Assembly (NCBI GenBank): GCA_002633005.1
Contig: NMRA01000811.1
Span: 59,690-123,689, forward strand
DNA length: 64,000 nucleotides
Source of the DNA: Phoronis australis
Taxonomy: Eukaryota > Phoronida > Phoronidae
Direction of reading: 5' to 3'
The notes beneath the pieces were generated by a model. It did not search any database and had not been told where the DNA came from. It worked only from the letters and a program-made list of their open reading frames with translations. Shown piece by piece: positions 1 to 12,200 of the stretch. The number at the start of each line of letters is the position of its first letter. Positions within the stretch are counted from its first letter, which is position 1. The position numbers and the translations under genes are program-made.

Positions 1-51
1 GTGTCAATCCCCGAAATAAGAAGTAATCGAAATGGCTTGACTAACTTACAG

Positions 52-235
52 TATTATGGATGCCAAAGAGTTTGAGTGGGAGAGTCAGTTGAGGTTCTAC
101 TGGGACAAAGAGCCAGATGAGCTGATGGTGCGACAATGTACAGGAGAGTTTGGATATGGTTATGAGTACATGGGACTCAATGGTCGACTGGTCATTACAC
201 CTCTGACTGATCGTATTTACCTGACACTTACACAG
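52..235 (+). CDS. DNAH10: DNAH10 exon 1 of the window (AAA1 lead-in)
   Basis: Acceptor ttacag before 52, donor gtgagt after 235. It enters in phase 2 (one base completes a codon begun upstream) and ends in phase 0. It encodes the AAA1 entry segment with [11 protein letters not shown] and a final YLTLTQ. Earlier exons lie left of the window. Confidence 0.93.
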
Positions 236-3200
236 GTGAGTCTGTGCTGCTCTCTAAGCAGCTAGCAATGTTGTGATAAGGCTTCGGTGTTCGACTGCAA
301 ACTGGTGTAGGCATCTTGGTACGTCAGACCAAAAAAAGCAAAACTGATTTAAAAAATGCCTGCACGCATCATTTTTAGCAAAGTTTTTCACTTCAAAAGC
401 TAATTGAATGTGTCTAAGCTAGGTTTTGTTTAACTATTTCTCTTGGCAACTCGACGACAATCGTGTATTTCATGACTTCCATTTGACTTGGTTTTGAAAT
501 AGGGCACACATGCAATGATTAAGAAGATTTTCAAGTTTAAGTTTCATGGTGTGGTTAGTTATACCTGCCAGTGTTCTGTACTGACTATGTATTTTGCCTA
601 AAGGTTTTTGAATGTAAGGGCGCTGATAACAGGGATATTAGCATGGAGGACTTCCTAAATAATTTAACAGCATCTGAAAAGAATGCTTTTTCTGTAAGTT
701 AGAATTTTGCTGTTTCCAAAGTATTGATAAAAAACTTTTACATAACTTGGAGATGAGACTGTTTTCCACATGATTGTCTGACGTGTTATTTTCTGCCTCT
801 CAGGCCTTGACAATGAAACTAGGAGGTGCTCCTGCCGGCCCTGCAGGAACAGGCAAAACAGAAACAACGAAAGATCTGGCCAAAGCACTGGGACTGCTGT
901 GTGTGGTCACCAACTGCGGCGAGGGCATGGACTTCAAGGTAAGTAAACATGTGGGATTGAGAGATGCATTGAGTTTTATGTGAAATTAGGGCATTAGTGG
1001 GATAAAATGTGCCCTTGTTATGAGAACCAGTTTGTGATCAGTTCTTTAGTGGTGAAAACTGGTTCTTAAAATGCAGGCACGTTTAATCCGACTATTACTA
1101 AAATTGGGTTACGTATTAAGCTATTCAATTACCACACCTTCCCAGTTTATTCAGTTACAGTTTGTTGGGTGAATGGACGTTGTGTTACCATAATGATTAT
1201 TAGACAAAATAATGAAAAATGCTACTCACAGTTGTACATATCAGAAAGTAATATGGTTTGTAAAAACTATGACGATGAAGCTGTTACCAAACATTTATGC
1301 ACCTTTAGCAACTGTTTCTCCATTCATCATTTACTACCGTCAATATCCTTGAAGTTCGTTAATAGATTTCTGTATCTCATGCTGAGAAAACAGTACCTGA
1401 ATGTGGTAATGATGAAGATCATTACAATACCACTGTGTTTCCCCAGGCTGTTGGTAAGAACCTATCTGACATTGTTTTTCTCACTCCCCCAGGCTGTTGG
1501 CAAGAACTTATCAGGTCTTGCCCAGTGCGGTGCCTGGGGCTGCTTCGACGAGTTCAACCGTATTGACGCCTCGGTACTGTCTGTGATATCTACGCAGCTG
1601 AAGACGATACAGAATGCCTTGATACTCAATCTCAAGAGATTCCATGTAAGTTAGCCTATATGAATTGACATTAGCATTACACACAGTAAAATTTCCAAAA
1701 TTGCTTAAACATGAAATGGTTGCTTTCCATTCTATGAAATGTTTGCGTGTTGTACTACAGATAAATATCTCATGTAAAACCTTGAGTTGTAAATCTGATT
1801 TTTTTGTTTTAGACTTACAACTTTTAAGTTAAAAGTTAGAGGATGAAAACAAGTCTAGCTTCAGATGTTAGTAAACTTTAGTTTTTGTAAAATTTGTTAT
1901 GTATGGTGGCATACTAACTGTTACTATACCCGACAAGTACTAATAAGTTGTTGTAAGATTCATGCACTTGTTATCTCCCCTGTATAGTTTGAAGGTCAAG
2001 AAATCTCATTGGACAATCGTGTGGGTGTTTTCATCACCATGAACCCTGGTTATGCGGGGCGTACTGAACTACCAGAGTCGGTCAAGGCTCTGTTCCGGCC
2101 AGTAGTGGTCATTGTTCCTGACCTTCAGCAGATCTGTGAGATCATGTTGTTCTCTGAGGGTTTCCTTCTGGCCAAGGTTTGTAATTGGTTTTGTAATGTG
2201 TTTAAACTCTCTGATACAATGGTAGCTAGCAATTCTATTTGCTGAATTTTGGGTCTTGAATCAGTGAACTCTTTCCTTTGTGGGAGTCGAGTGTAGGTTG
2301 ATTATTAGTGATCAAATTTCTCCTTCATACTCTATCTTGTCACTTTGAAGTTGAGCTTTTTTACCAGTTTTACTTGAATGCTGCTGTTTTTTATTTTAAG
2401 ATTTGATTACCTTGTAGTTTTTTACATGAAAACGTATCAACCTCTTCACAGGTTCTTGCCAAGAAAATGACCGTGTTGTATAAACTAGCCAAAGAACAGC
2501 TGTCCAAGCAGTACCACTACGACTTTGGTCTGCGGGCCCTGAAATCTGTATTAGTTATGGCAGGTGAACTCAAGAGAGGCTCCCCAGACCTGCATGAGGT
2601 AAGGGTAGTGAAAGTAAACGTCATAGATGGAAGTAACGCATATTTGTAAGGAATATACTCGTCTGATAATGTATCAAGTCCTGTTCTGATTTTAAATTTC
2701 CAGAGAACTTGTGATTTCTAACTAGAGTGAGGTTTAGTTCATTTGCCCAGCATTGTTTATAGCAATTTTTGATTTCTACTTAATTCCAAGTAATGTATTA
2801 TTTGTGCACAGATTTGTGACCCATTTCACTTTAACTATTAACAAAATGTCATGAATGTATGCTTGACCAAAGCACATTATAACTGTGCTAATTAGCAACT
2901 TTTACTTTAAGTGTCAGTAGTTGAGGGAGTCAACTTTTGAATTTAATTCACTTCAATAATCTTAGTACAGCATGCTTATGAATAAATAAAAAGACATTTA
3001 ATGACCTTGTGGTAAAATAGGTCTTAAAATATACATAGAATGTCCATATTATAAAAGATGTCTTCACTCTACAGGATGTTGTGCTGATGAGAGCCCTGCG
3101 TGACATGAACCTTCCCAAGTTTGTGTTTGAGGACGTACCCCTGTTCATGGGTCTGATCAGTGACTTGTTCCCAGGCCTTGACTGTCCCCGTGTACGCTAC

Positions 3201-6200
3201 CCCAGCTTCAACGATGCTGTGGAGTCCGCACTGAAGGACAATGGATACATCCTATTGGAGCAACAGGTACTGTGGTGGTGTGGGGTTAAGTGGGGGGGGG
3301 GCTGTTGTATTGTGCTATGTGGTGGTGAGACATGCCGTCGGGTTCCATGTTGTACAACTATCATGGTGTGTGGCCATGCTTCAATGAATCTCTAGTGCAC
3401 AACACATAGTGCTACATGGCAATATTGCATTACAACACATAGTACTGCATGGCAATATTGCATTACAACACATAGTAATGCATGGCAATATTGCATTACA
3501 ACACATAGTACTGCATGGCAATATATGGCACCACAGTGCAATGCATTAACTTGAAACTGTAGTGTACTGCTTTGACATTGAGTTGTTTCATCATTTTTGG
3601 TTTGCATCATTGTTGCAGCTACAATTTGGTATGTATGGTAAATAACTGGAGCTGAATCAGTATGCGGTGGTCACAGTACTGTAACATTGTGTCTACTTAT
3701 TGATGCATAGTTCTAGCATGGTAGTGTAGTTGTAACCATTATAGTATGTAAAATGAGACAAAAAATTATCATGTACGATGAGGTCACATATATTTGCCTT
3801 CATTCAATACCTGTTAATACAAAGCATTCCTTCAGTATTTTTTATAATAAAATGAAATGCCTCCATTAGTTAAGGAACAAAAACTTTGACCTGTGCCCCA
3901 AACCACCTCACTTATTTGTTCTAATGTTCACACAGGCTGACAAGGTGGTCCAGTTGTATGAGACCATGTTAACACGTCATACCACCATGGTGGTGGGACC
4001 CACTGGAGGTGGCAAGTCTGTTGTAATCAACGCGCTATCACAGGCGCAGACCAAGTAAGTTAAATCGCATTTGGAAGTTTTGAATAGTTGTGCTCTGATC
4101 TTAACAAATACTTTAATGGATAAGATGTCTGTTAATATAACATACGTGCTTGGAATTGCATTGCAGTGAAGACGTATAGTGTTTTACTGAATTCATTTTT
4201 TAAGAAAAAGCTTGTTACATGTTTGAGCTCTGTGTAATAGTTGATGATATACTTCATGTTCTGATTAAAAGGTCAACTTAGAATTGGCATGTCGTGCAAA
4301 AATTTACCTCACTTTTGTTGTCTTCTCTGTCTGAAACAAATAGTACAATTACGTTATTTGTCACGGGTTATGAAGTAAATCGTGCTGTGCAGCAGACACA
4401 AAAAGCTGGTTCATTGACTTGTCAACTGTTTCCTCCCAGACTTGGCCTGCACACCAAACTCTTTACCATCAACCCCAAAGACCGCAGTGTAATCGAACTT
4501 TACGGTATACTGGACCCAATCACACGTGACTGGACTGACGGATTGTTATCCAACATCTTCCGTGAGATCAACAAGCCAACGGACAAGCAGGAAAGGCGCT
4601 ATATTGTTTTCGACGGTGACGTGGACGCCCTCTGGGTGGAGAACATGAACTCCGTCATGGATGACAATAAGTTGTTGACCTTGGCTAATGGAGAGCGTAT
4701 CCGCCTGCAGAAACATTGCGCTCTTTTGTTTGAGGTACGTATGGGCGTGTAAGCAGACACTATACCTGGGAGTTGTCAAGCACATCATTAAGATGGCAAC
4801 AACTGTTTATGGGGTTCTGTAGATTTTTACATAACACAATTTGTTGTGTTCATGTGCATGGTTCAGTGAATTATTCAAATATTTTCCACAGTTTCTGACT
4901 AAAATACAAGTCGGAATGTTAAGATTGGGATGAAGGAATTTTTGATTAAGCAAATTTTTACGTTGAATGTCTTCTGTATGTTGATTGGCCTTTCACTAAT
5001 TAATTATGCTTGCACTATGTTATGTATTGAGTGATAAGTATTTTCATAAATTGATTTGCATATTGACAATACTATACCATACCTCTTTGCCAGGTGTTTG
5101 ACCTGCAGTATGCGTCGCCTGCCACTGTCTCCCGCTGTGGTATGGTATTCGTCGATCCCAAGAATCTGGGCTACGATCCCTTCTGGCAGAAGTGGGTGAA
5201 CACTCGACCTAGCAAGCAAGAACAGGGGTACATGGGTCAGCTGTACACCAAGTATGTTCCACCGCTAGTTGAAATGATCATCGAAGGAATAGTTGACGGT
5301 AAACAAGAGCAGAAGATGAAGACAATTGTGCCACTCACCAACCTCAACCTGGTGAGTGTGACCAGTGTGTTAACTCCCTGTCTCCATCCTATTCCTGTAT
5401 ATAACCGTCAGGTGTTTATAATTTTGGATGTAATTTTGCGAGATGCCAGTGCTTCACAAATGTTTCTGTTTGGATATCAAAACTCCGCCTTTTCGCTTTT
5501 TGATTGATGGTACATTGCTTGAAATCTGTTCTGTGTATGGATGAAAACTCCACCATTGCCGCTGTTGATTGACACATTAGTTTTGCTCATCATTGGTGCA
5601 TATGGATACCAAAAACTCTGCCGCTCTTTTGATTGACATCTTATTGTTGTGTGGTAGGCTGTTCATTATTGGTGTAAGGTTATCAAAAGTCAACCTTTAA
5701 TTGTTGATTGACATCTCCTCAATACATTCCAGGTTACACAATTGGCCAACATGCTGGATTCTCTACTGGAGAAAGAGTATGAATATGAAGTGCTTGAGGC
5801 TTTCTTCATCCAAGCTGTCTATTGGTCTCTAGGGGCGTGTCTACTGGAAGATGGGCGGGTCAAGTTTGACAACCGTGTCCGCTATTTGGCTTCATTAAGT
5901 ACTGTAGATGAGGATAAGTTAGCTGGCCCAGGTAAGCATTCTTGATATAATGTCTCTTTCTTTTGTATCCTTTTGACTGTTTCATGCTGGTAATATTAAA
6001 TCTTAGTCTTTGTTAATGTTCTTTAAGAAATAGATTATCTTGTATAGTGCTATTCCTAAAGCTGCATTCACATGGGAGACAACTCTCACGGAGCAAATAA
6101 CATGGAACGGCTGATCAGGCTCAAGTGTGTGTAAACACGACTGACACGGAGCAAGTTGACACCACGGCGGCTATTTTTGACACTGATTTGAAAGGTAGAC

Positions 6201-9200
6201 TGAGTTGCACTTGATCAGTTGCTCTATTGTCAACTACGTGTCCAAATACAATAGGCGGGGTGGAAGGCTATCATCTGTCAGTGCGCTTGTGCAAAAGTGT
6301 ATATACGGGTGATTGGCTGGGATTCCACATGGTTCGGATGTTCGCTATAATGCGAGCATGCACATTCTTTGTGTAAATGACTCGTGTGGATCCAGTTTCT
6401 GATCTGATGTCGTTTAAGTGGTTCTTAAGTGGAGCAAGTCACACCATGAAAACTCTCACCATGACAACTGTTTAGGCTGTCTTGTCTGCAATGTACTCTT
6501 TCTGCTGTGTCATTGATGTGCTGTCTTGACAGTTTCACTGAAAATTGAAGGTTTGGGAGACAAGTGTCTTTTTCTTGTCTTTTTGGTAGATCTTTTATTT
6601 AAACCTTACATCACAAAATATAGACCGCGATAGTTTGTGGAGTGACACAACCGTGCCTGTTATATTACTCTCAGTCTAGTTTGTTAACTATTTTCCCTTC
6701 TGTAACATGTGCACGTTGTTACATTCTGATTGTAAAATGTGCTTAGCGCTGTATAGATACTGGGATTGTTCTTATTGATTCTTAAATCTAGTGACTCGTT
6801 CTGAAAAAAAGAGACTTAAGTATAGAAAACGTCGGAGATGTGAGTGAACCATGGTCTGCACTGAGCATGCTCAATGTTAGTCAAAGAATATCAACGCTCA
6901 CTATCGTCACCTTGTATAGTTTGGCCATGTATCAGTATCGTTCATTGCATTGCTTGATCATTACATTGCTTGATCATTACATTGCTTGATCATTACACAC
7001 TTGTTCATTTTTCTATAATGCTGTTCATGCTTTCACCATTTACTTTATTCTGGCTTTCATCGTCTGCTTTTATTGTACTATGGTTTCTTGCAATGCTGAA
7101 CATGTCAAATGTGTCTTGTTTTGTTTATTACTATGCATCATGTGAATTGTAAGGAATGAATTGAGACTACACATTTTTTTATTGAATGTTCATGTCGCAT
7201 TTACGAAAATTTAAGTTAAAAATTGAGATCTTCGTATAATAACAAACTTAGAAATGTTTTATAAATTCACTTATTAAGATATTTCAATTGTGAAATATAG
7301 GTGCAATTTTGAGGAACAATTTGGCACTGAAATTGGAAAGAATTGCCAAATTCGAATGGAATTTTAAAAAAATTATCTCCACTTCAAACGATTTGTTGAT
7401 TGGCATTTTAATGAATGAAATTTGAAAGGAATTGTCGCATATTGAAATTTTTATTTTTGGTTTCCCATTAAGGGAAATATAGCCATGTACCTATTGTGTG
7501 ACATTATCAATTAGAATTTCCCATTTACAAGTTGCTGTTCCTCAAACCACCATCTGTTTTCTCAGGGGAGTTACCTACCGGCCTACAGATGTATGAGTTC
7601 TTCTGGGATGTCGCCCAACTCAAGTGGATCCCATGGCAGAAGATTGTGCCTAAGTACGTACACGACCCTGAGAAGAAGTTCAACGAGATCCTTGTGCCCA
7701 CCGTCGACACGGTGCGCGCCACGTGGCTACTGGAACAGCAGGTGAAGATCAAACGACCTGTCCTTCTGGTGGGAGATACTGGCACATCAAAGTCAGCCAC
7801 GGCCGGGAACTACCTGAGGTCCCTGGACAGTGAGAAGTTTGTAAGTTGAGCCTTTTCTCATTGTAACGGCCATTACTTAATTGTTGATGACTGACTATTG
7901 GATTGGGTTGCCTTGTGTTATATTGAACATTGATGTGACTGACTATTGGATTGGGTTGCCTTGTGTTATATTGAACATTGATGTGACTGACTATTGGATT
8001 GGGTTGCCTTGTGTTATANTTTTCCCTTCTGTAACATGTGCACGTTGTTACATTCTGATTGTAAAATGTGCTTAGCGCTGTATAGATACTGGGATTGTTC
8101 TTATTGATTCTTAAATCTAGTGACTCGTTCTGAAAAAAAGAGACTTAAGTATAGAAAGCGTCGGAGATGTGAGTGAACCATGGTCTGCACTGAGCATGCT
8201 CTATGTTAGTCAAAGAATATCAATGCTCACTATCGTCACCTTGTATAGTTTGGCCATGTATCAGTATCGTTCATTACATTGCTTGATCATTACATTGCTT
8301 GATCATTACATTGCTTGATCATTACACGCTTGTTCATTTTTCTATAATGCTGTTCATGCTTTCACCATTTACTTTATTCTGGCTTTCATCGTCTGCTTTT
8401 ATTGTACTATGGTTTCTTGCAATGCTGAACATGTCAAATGTGTCTTGTTTTGTTTATTATTTATTATGCATCATGTGAATTGTAAGGAATGAATTGAGAC
8501 TATGCATTTTTTATTGAATTTTCATGTCGCATTTACGAAAATTTATGTTAAAAATTGAGATCTTTGTATAATAACAAACTTGGAAATGTTTTATGAATCC
8601 ACTTATTAAGATATTTCAATTGTGAAATATAGAGGCAATTTTGAGGAACAATTTGGCACTGAAATTGGAAAGAATTGCCAAATTCGAATGGAATTTTAAA
8701 AAAATTATCTCCACTTCAAACGATTTGTTGATTGGCATTTTAATGAATGAAATTTGAAAGGAATTGTCGCGTATGGAAATTTTTATTTTTGCTTTCCCAT
8801 TAAGGGAAATATAGCCATGTACCTATTGTGTGACATTATCGATTAGAATTTCCCATTTACAAGTTGCTGTTCCTCAAACCACCATCTGTTTTCTCAGGGG
8901 AGTTACCTACCGGCCTACAGATGTATGAGTTCTTCTGGGATGTCGCCCAACTCAAGTGGATCCCATGGCAGAAGATCGTGCCTAAGTACGTACACGACCC
9001 TGAGAAGAAGTTCAACGAGATCCTTGTGCCCACCGTCGACACGGTGCGCGCCACGTGGCTACTGGAACAGCAGGTGAAGATCAAACGACCTGTCCTTCTG
9101 GTGGGAGATACTGGCACATCAAAGTCAGCCACGGCCGGGAACTACCTGAGGTCCCTGGACAGTGAGAAGTTTGTAAGTTGTAGCGACCATTACTTAATTG

Positions 9201-12200
9201 TCGATGACTGACTATTGGATTGGGTTGCCCTGTGTTATATTGAACATTGCTGAGATGTGTATTTGACACATCAAAGAACTTGTCGTTATCATTTTTATCC
9301 TGATTGTGATCATGCATGATGAATGCTACTTATTTTTGTCGCAACAAAACTCTATAGTCAATTAATAACCACAATCAAAATGGTTTTATTTCATTGGTTA
9401 TGCTAACTTGAGCTTAATCGTGTGATTGTATATTATTTTCTGCCAAGCCTTGATAGTGAATCCATATTTTGTAGTTGCTCCTCAACATCAACTTCTCGTC
9501 ACGTACGACATCCATGGACGTCCAACGTAACATTGAGGCCAACGTAGAGAAGAGAACCAAGGACACCTATGGGCCACCGCCGGGCAAGAGACTCATTATA
9601 TTCATTGATGACATGAACATGCCACAGGTTTGTCTTCTACCAAACAGTCACATGTGACTCTGAGTTACAGTGGTATATGTTCAAAATATTCATTAAAAAC
9701 CATTGTTAGCCTCGTATTCTTTCTAAAGAAAAGCGTATCTACTTGTTAACTATTAATAGTACTGATTGGTCTGTTCTTTCCCAATTACTCAATTTGAATT
9801 CAATTGGCAATTATTATTTCACTTGGTTTCAGTGTTTAACTATTAACAGAATTTATTAATGTCAAATGGTACGCGATTTTCTTCTTGTTTTAACATTTAA
9901 TGACCATTTCTCGTTTATCTTCAACAAAAACAAGAAAACATAAATACACAAAGTGAATGGCCTGTGTCTCATTCGCTTCAGGTGGACCAGTATGGCACTC
10001 AGCAGCCAATCGCGCTACTCAAACTGCTACTCAACAGAGGGGGTATGTATGATCGTGGAAAGGACCTCAACTGGAAGTCGATGAAAGACATGGGCTATGT
10101 GGCAGCCATGGGAAAAGCGGGAGGGGGTCGTAACGACACAGACCCTCGCTTCATCACTCTCTTCAGTGTCTTTAACATGACCTTCCCTGCTCAAGAGTCA
10201 CTATTCCTCATCTATAACTCCATACTGGCAGGACACACTCTGCCATTCTGTAAGGAGATTACGGACGTGGTCAGCACTATTACGCGGATGACACTGGACC
10301 TCTATGGGTGAGTTGTCTCCCCTGGTCGTTTTCATATCCAAGTTATTCGCCACTGCCGTCTCATACTATGAGTACAGGTTTTCTCTTTTTTCTCGAATTA
10401 AAACACTTTAAAATGTACTGTTTTGTAACTTGTAAATCACCTAGTCAATTTACCTGAATTTATTTGTGAAGCCGTGGTGCATCCGTAAAACGATATTGTT
10501 AACTCCTTTATTTTTAGAGATACTTGACTCTCATTGTCCAAGTCCACCTTTTTAGTTCTCTTCCTTAGCCCCAGGTATTTATCAGGAGTCATACTGTATC
10601 GTTATGCGTTACGCTACGCCTCATACTTACAGCAACATAGTGAAGGAACTGCCTCCAACGCCCTCTAAATTCCACTACATCTTCAACTTGCGCGACCTCT
10701 CACGTATCTACAATGGACTTTGTCTGACCACGCCGGACAGATTCACAGAGGTCAAACAGTTTGTCCGCTGTTGGAAGAACGAGTGCTCCAGAGTCATTTG
10801 TGATAGGCTGATCTCCGACGCTGACAAGGAACTTGTAGAAGTAGGTTCAACTATTCTTATATCAATTCTTTTACCTTTTCTATAGTTTTGTAATTAAATC
10901 ATTTACTGTTAACATATAATATGACGTATCATTGGCATCATTACGTTCCTACAACATAATAATGTTTGGCATCAAATGGAAACTTGTGACTGTTTTTAAA
11001 AAGGAGACGGGCAGGCTTGAAAACTTCCTTCATAGAGAACCTGTTGATAGATAACAAGTCTCTCTAGTTCAGGTGTTTTGTGCAGTGGACTCCACCATTA
11101 GGCCTGCGCGTGTCTGGTGCACCGCAAAAAACATCAGACCCCCTGCACTCTTTTTTTAATGATGAAATGAATTGGTTCAAAACCATAGAAAATCATTTAG
11201 TACTCAATCAGCTTTCTATGCTATGCACACTAGCTAAATTAGCAGATCTCGTTGTTTGTGCATTTTAGCCTCTCACAAGCAGATTCCCTATTAACTGTGC
11301 ATTTGTCCTTAATTTTGTCTGAGGTAGTCCATGATTAGGCTTACCTGTATGTCTCATATCCTTTGAGGTGTGACACTTGTGAGTCGTTGGAAAACATGCA
11401 ACGTTCAGGACTAAGAACAAACCAATTTTGACTTATTGTGACAGTGCAAGAAGATTTTATTTAAAAATGTGTGTGACGAAATAAAATCTGTGAAGATGAT
11501 GTCACCCTTTCTCTCATCGATGGTAAAAATTCTCCAATTTGGACAGTAAATTAGCTCTAGGCCGGAAGCTTGTCCCAGCAATATTGGCCAATCCAAATTC
11601 AAGAATCACTGGAAAGACTGCAAAATTTGCCACTCTGTAGATAGAAAGCACACTGTCCGAAATTTGAGAAATGTGATGACATAATTGCCCGTGTCCCAAA
11701 TTCCAGAATCAAACAAATTCAATTTTTGGAGGAGTTTCTGTGTCCTGAATTCTAGAGACTATTTCATGTGCACAATGTTTGTGTTCCTAACTTGTGTGTT
11801 TTTCCTAATGTTATCATGTATCTCTTTTCTCAGGGCATGATGAAAACTCTTCTTGAGGATAACTTCAAGAAGGACTTGACGTTCATCCAGCAGGTGCCGC
11901 TGTTGTATGGAGACTTCCGTACAGCCCTGGATGAGGGTGAGCCCAGGCTGTATGAAGACTTGCAGGATTATGAGGCAATCAAAGCCATATTCACTGAGGT
12001 ATAGTTTGTTTCTGGTTCTAGAAAAATTTCTCAGTCAAAATCGTAGTTTCTCGTGAAAATAGGGAAAGCACCTAAACCATTCAGAAAATTTCTGGAAAAA
12101 TGCAGAAGGCATGATTTTTGAATGTGCATCTTGGGAAACATCTTGTTGCCAGGGAACTTCTGCTTAATTACTCTGAAGCTTAATTGACTGTACTTCGGGA

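Larger units (their letters stand above)
6691..7933. repeat. Duplicated block 1, copy A (contains exon 11)
   Basis: This stretch reappears at 8020-9250 with scattered SNPs and small indels. The second copy starts immediately after the single N at 8019. I read the pair as two haplotypes of one locus placed in series. Confidence 0.85.

Noticed and set aside
7566-9172. Mutually exclusive duplicated exon 11
   Set aside because: The two copies encode identical protein and are separated by an N with restarted intron sequence, so an assembly duplication is simpler.
10604-10632. ATG upstream of exon 14 as a start or exon extension
   Set aside because: The split glycine codon from exon 13 fits only the acceptor at 10633; the upstream codons are intron.
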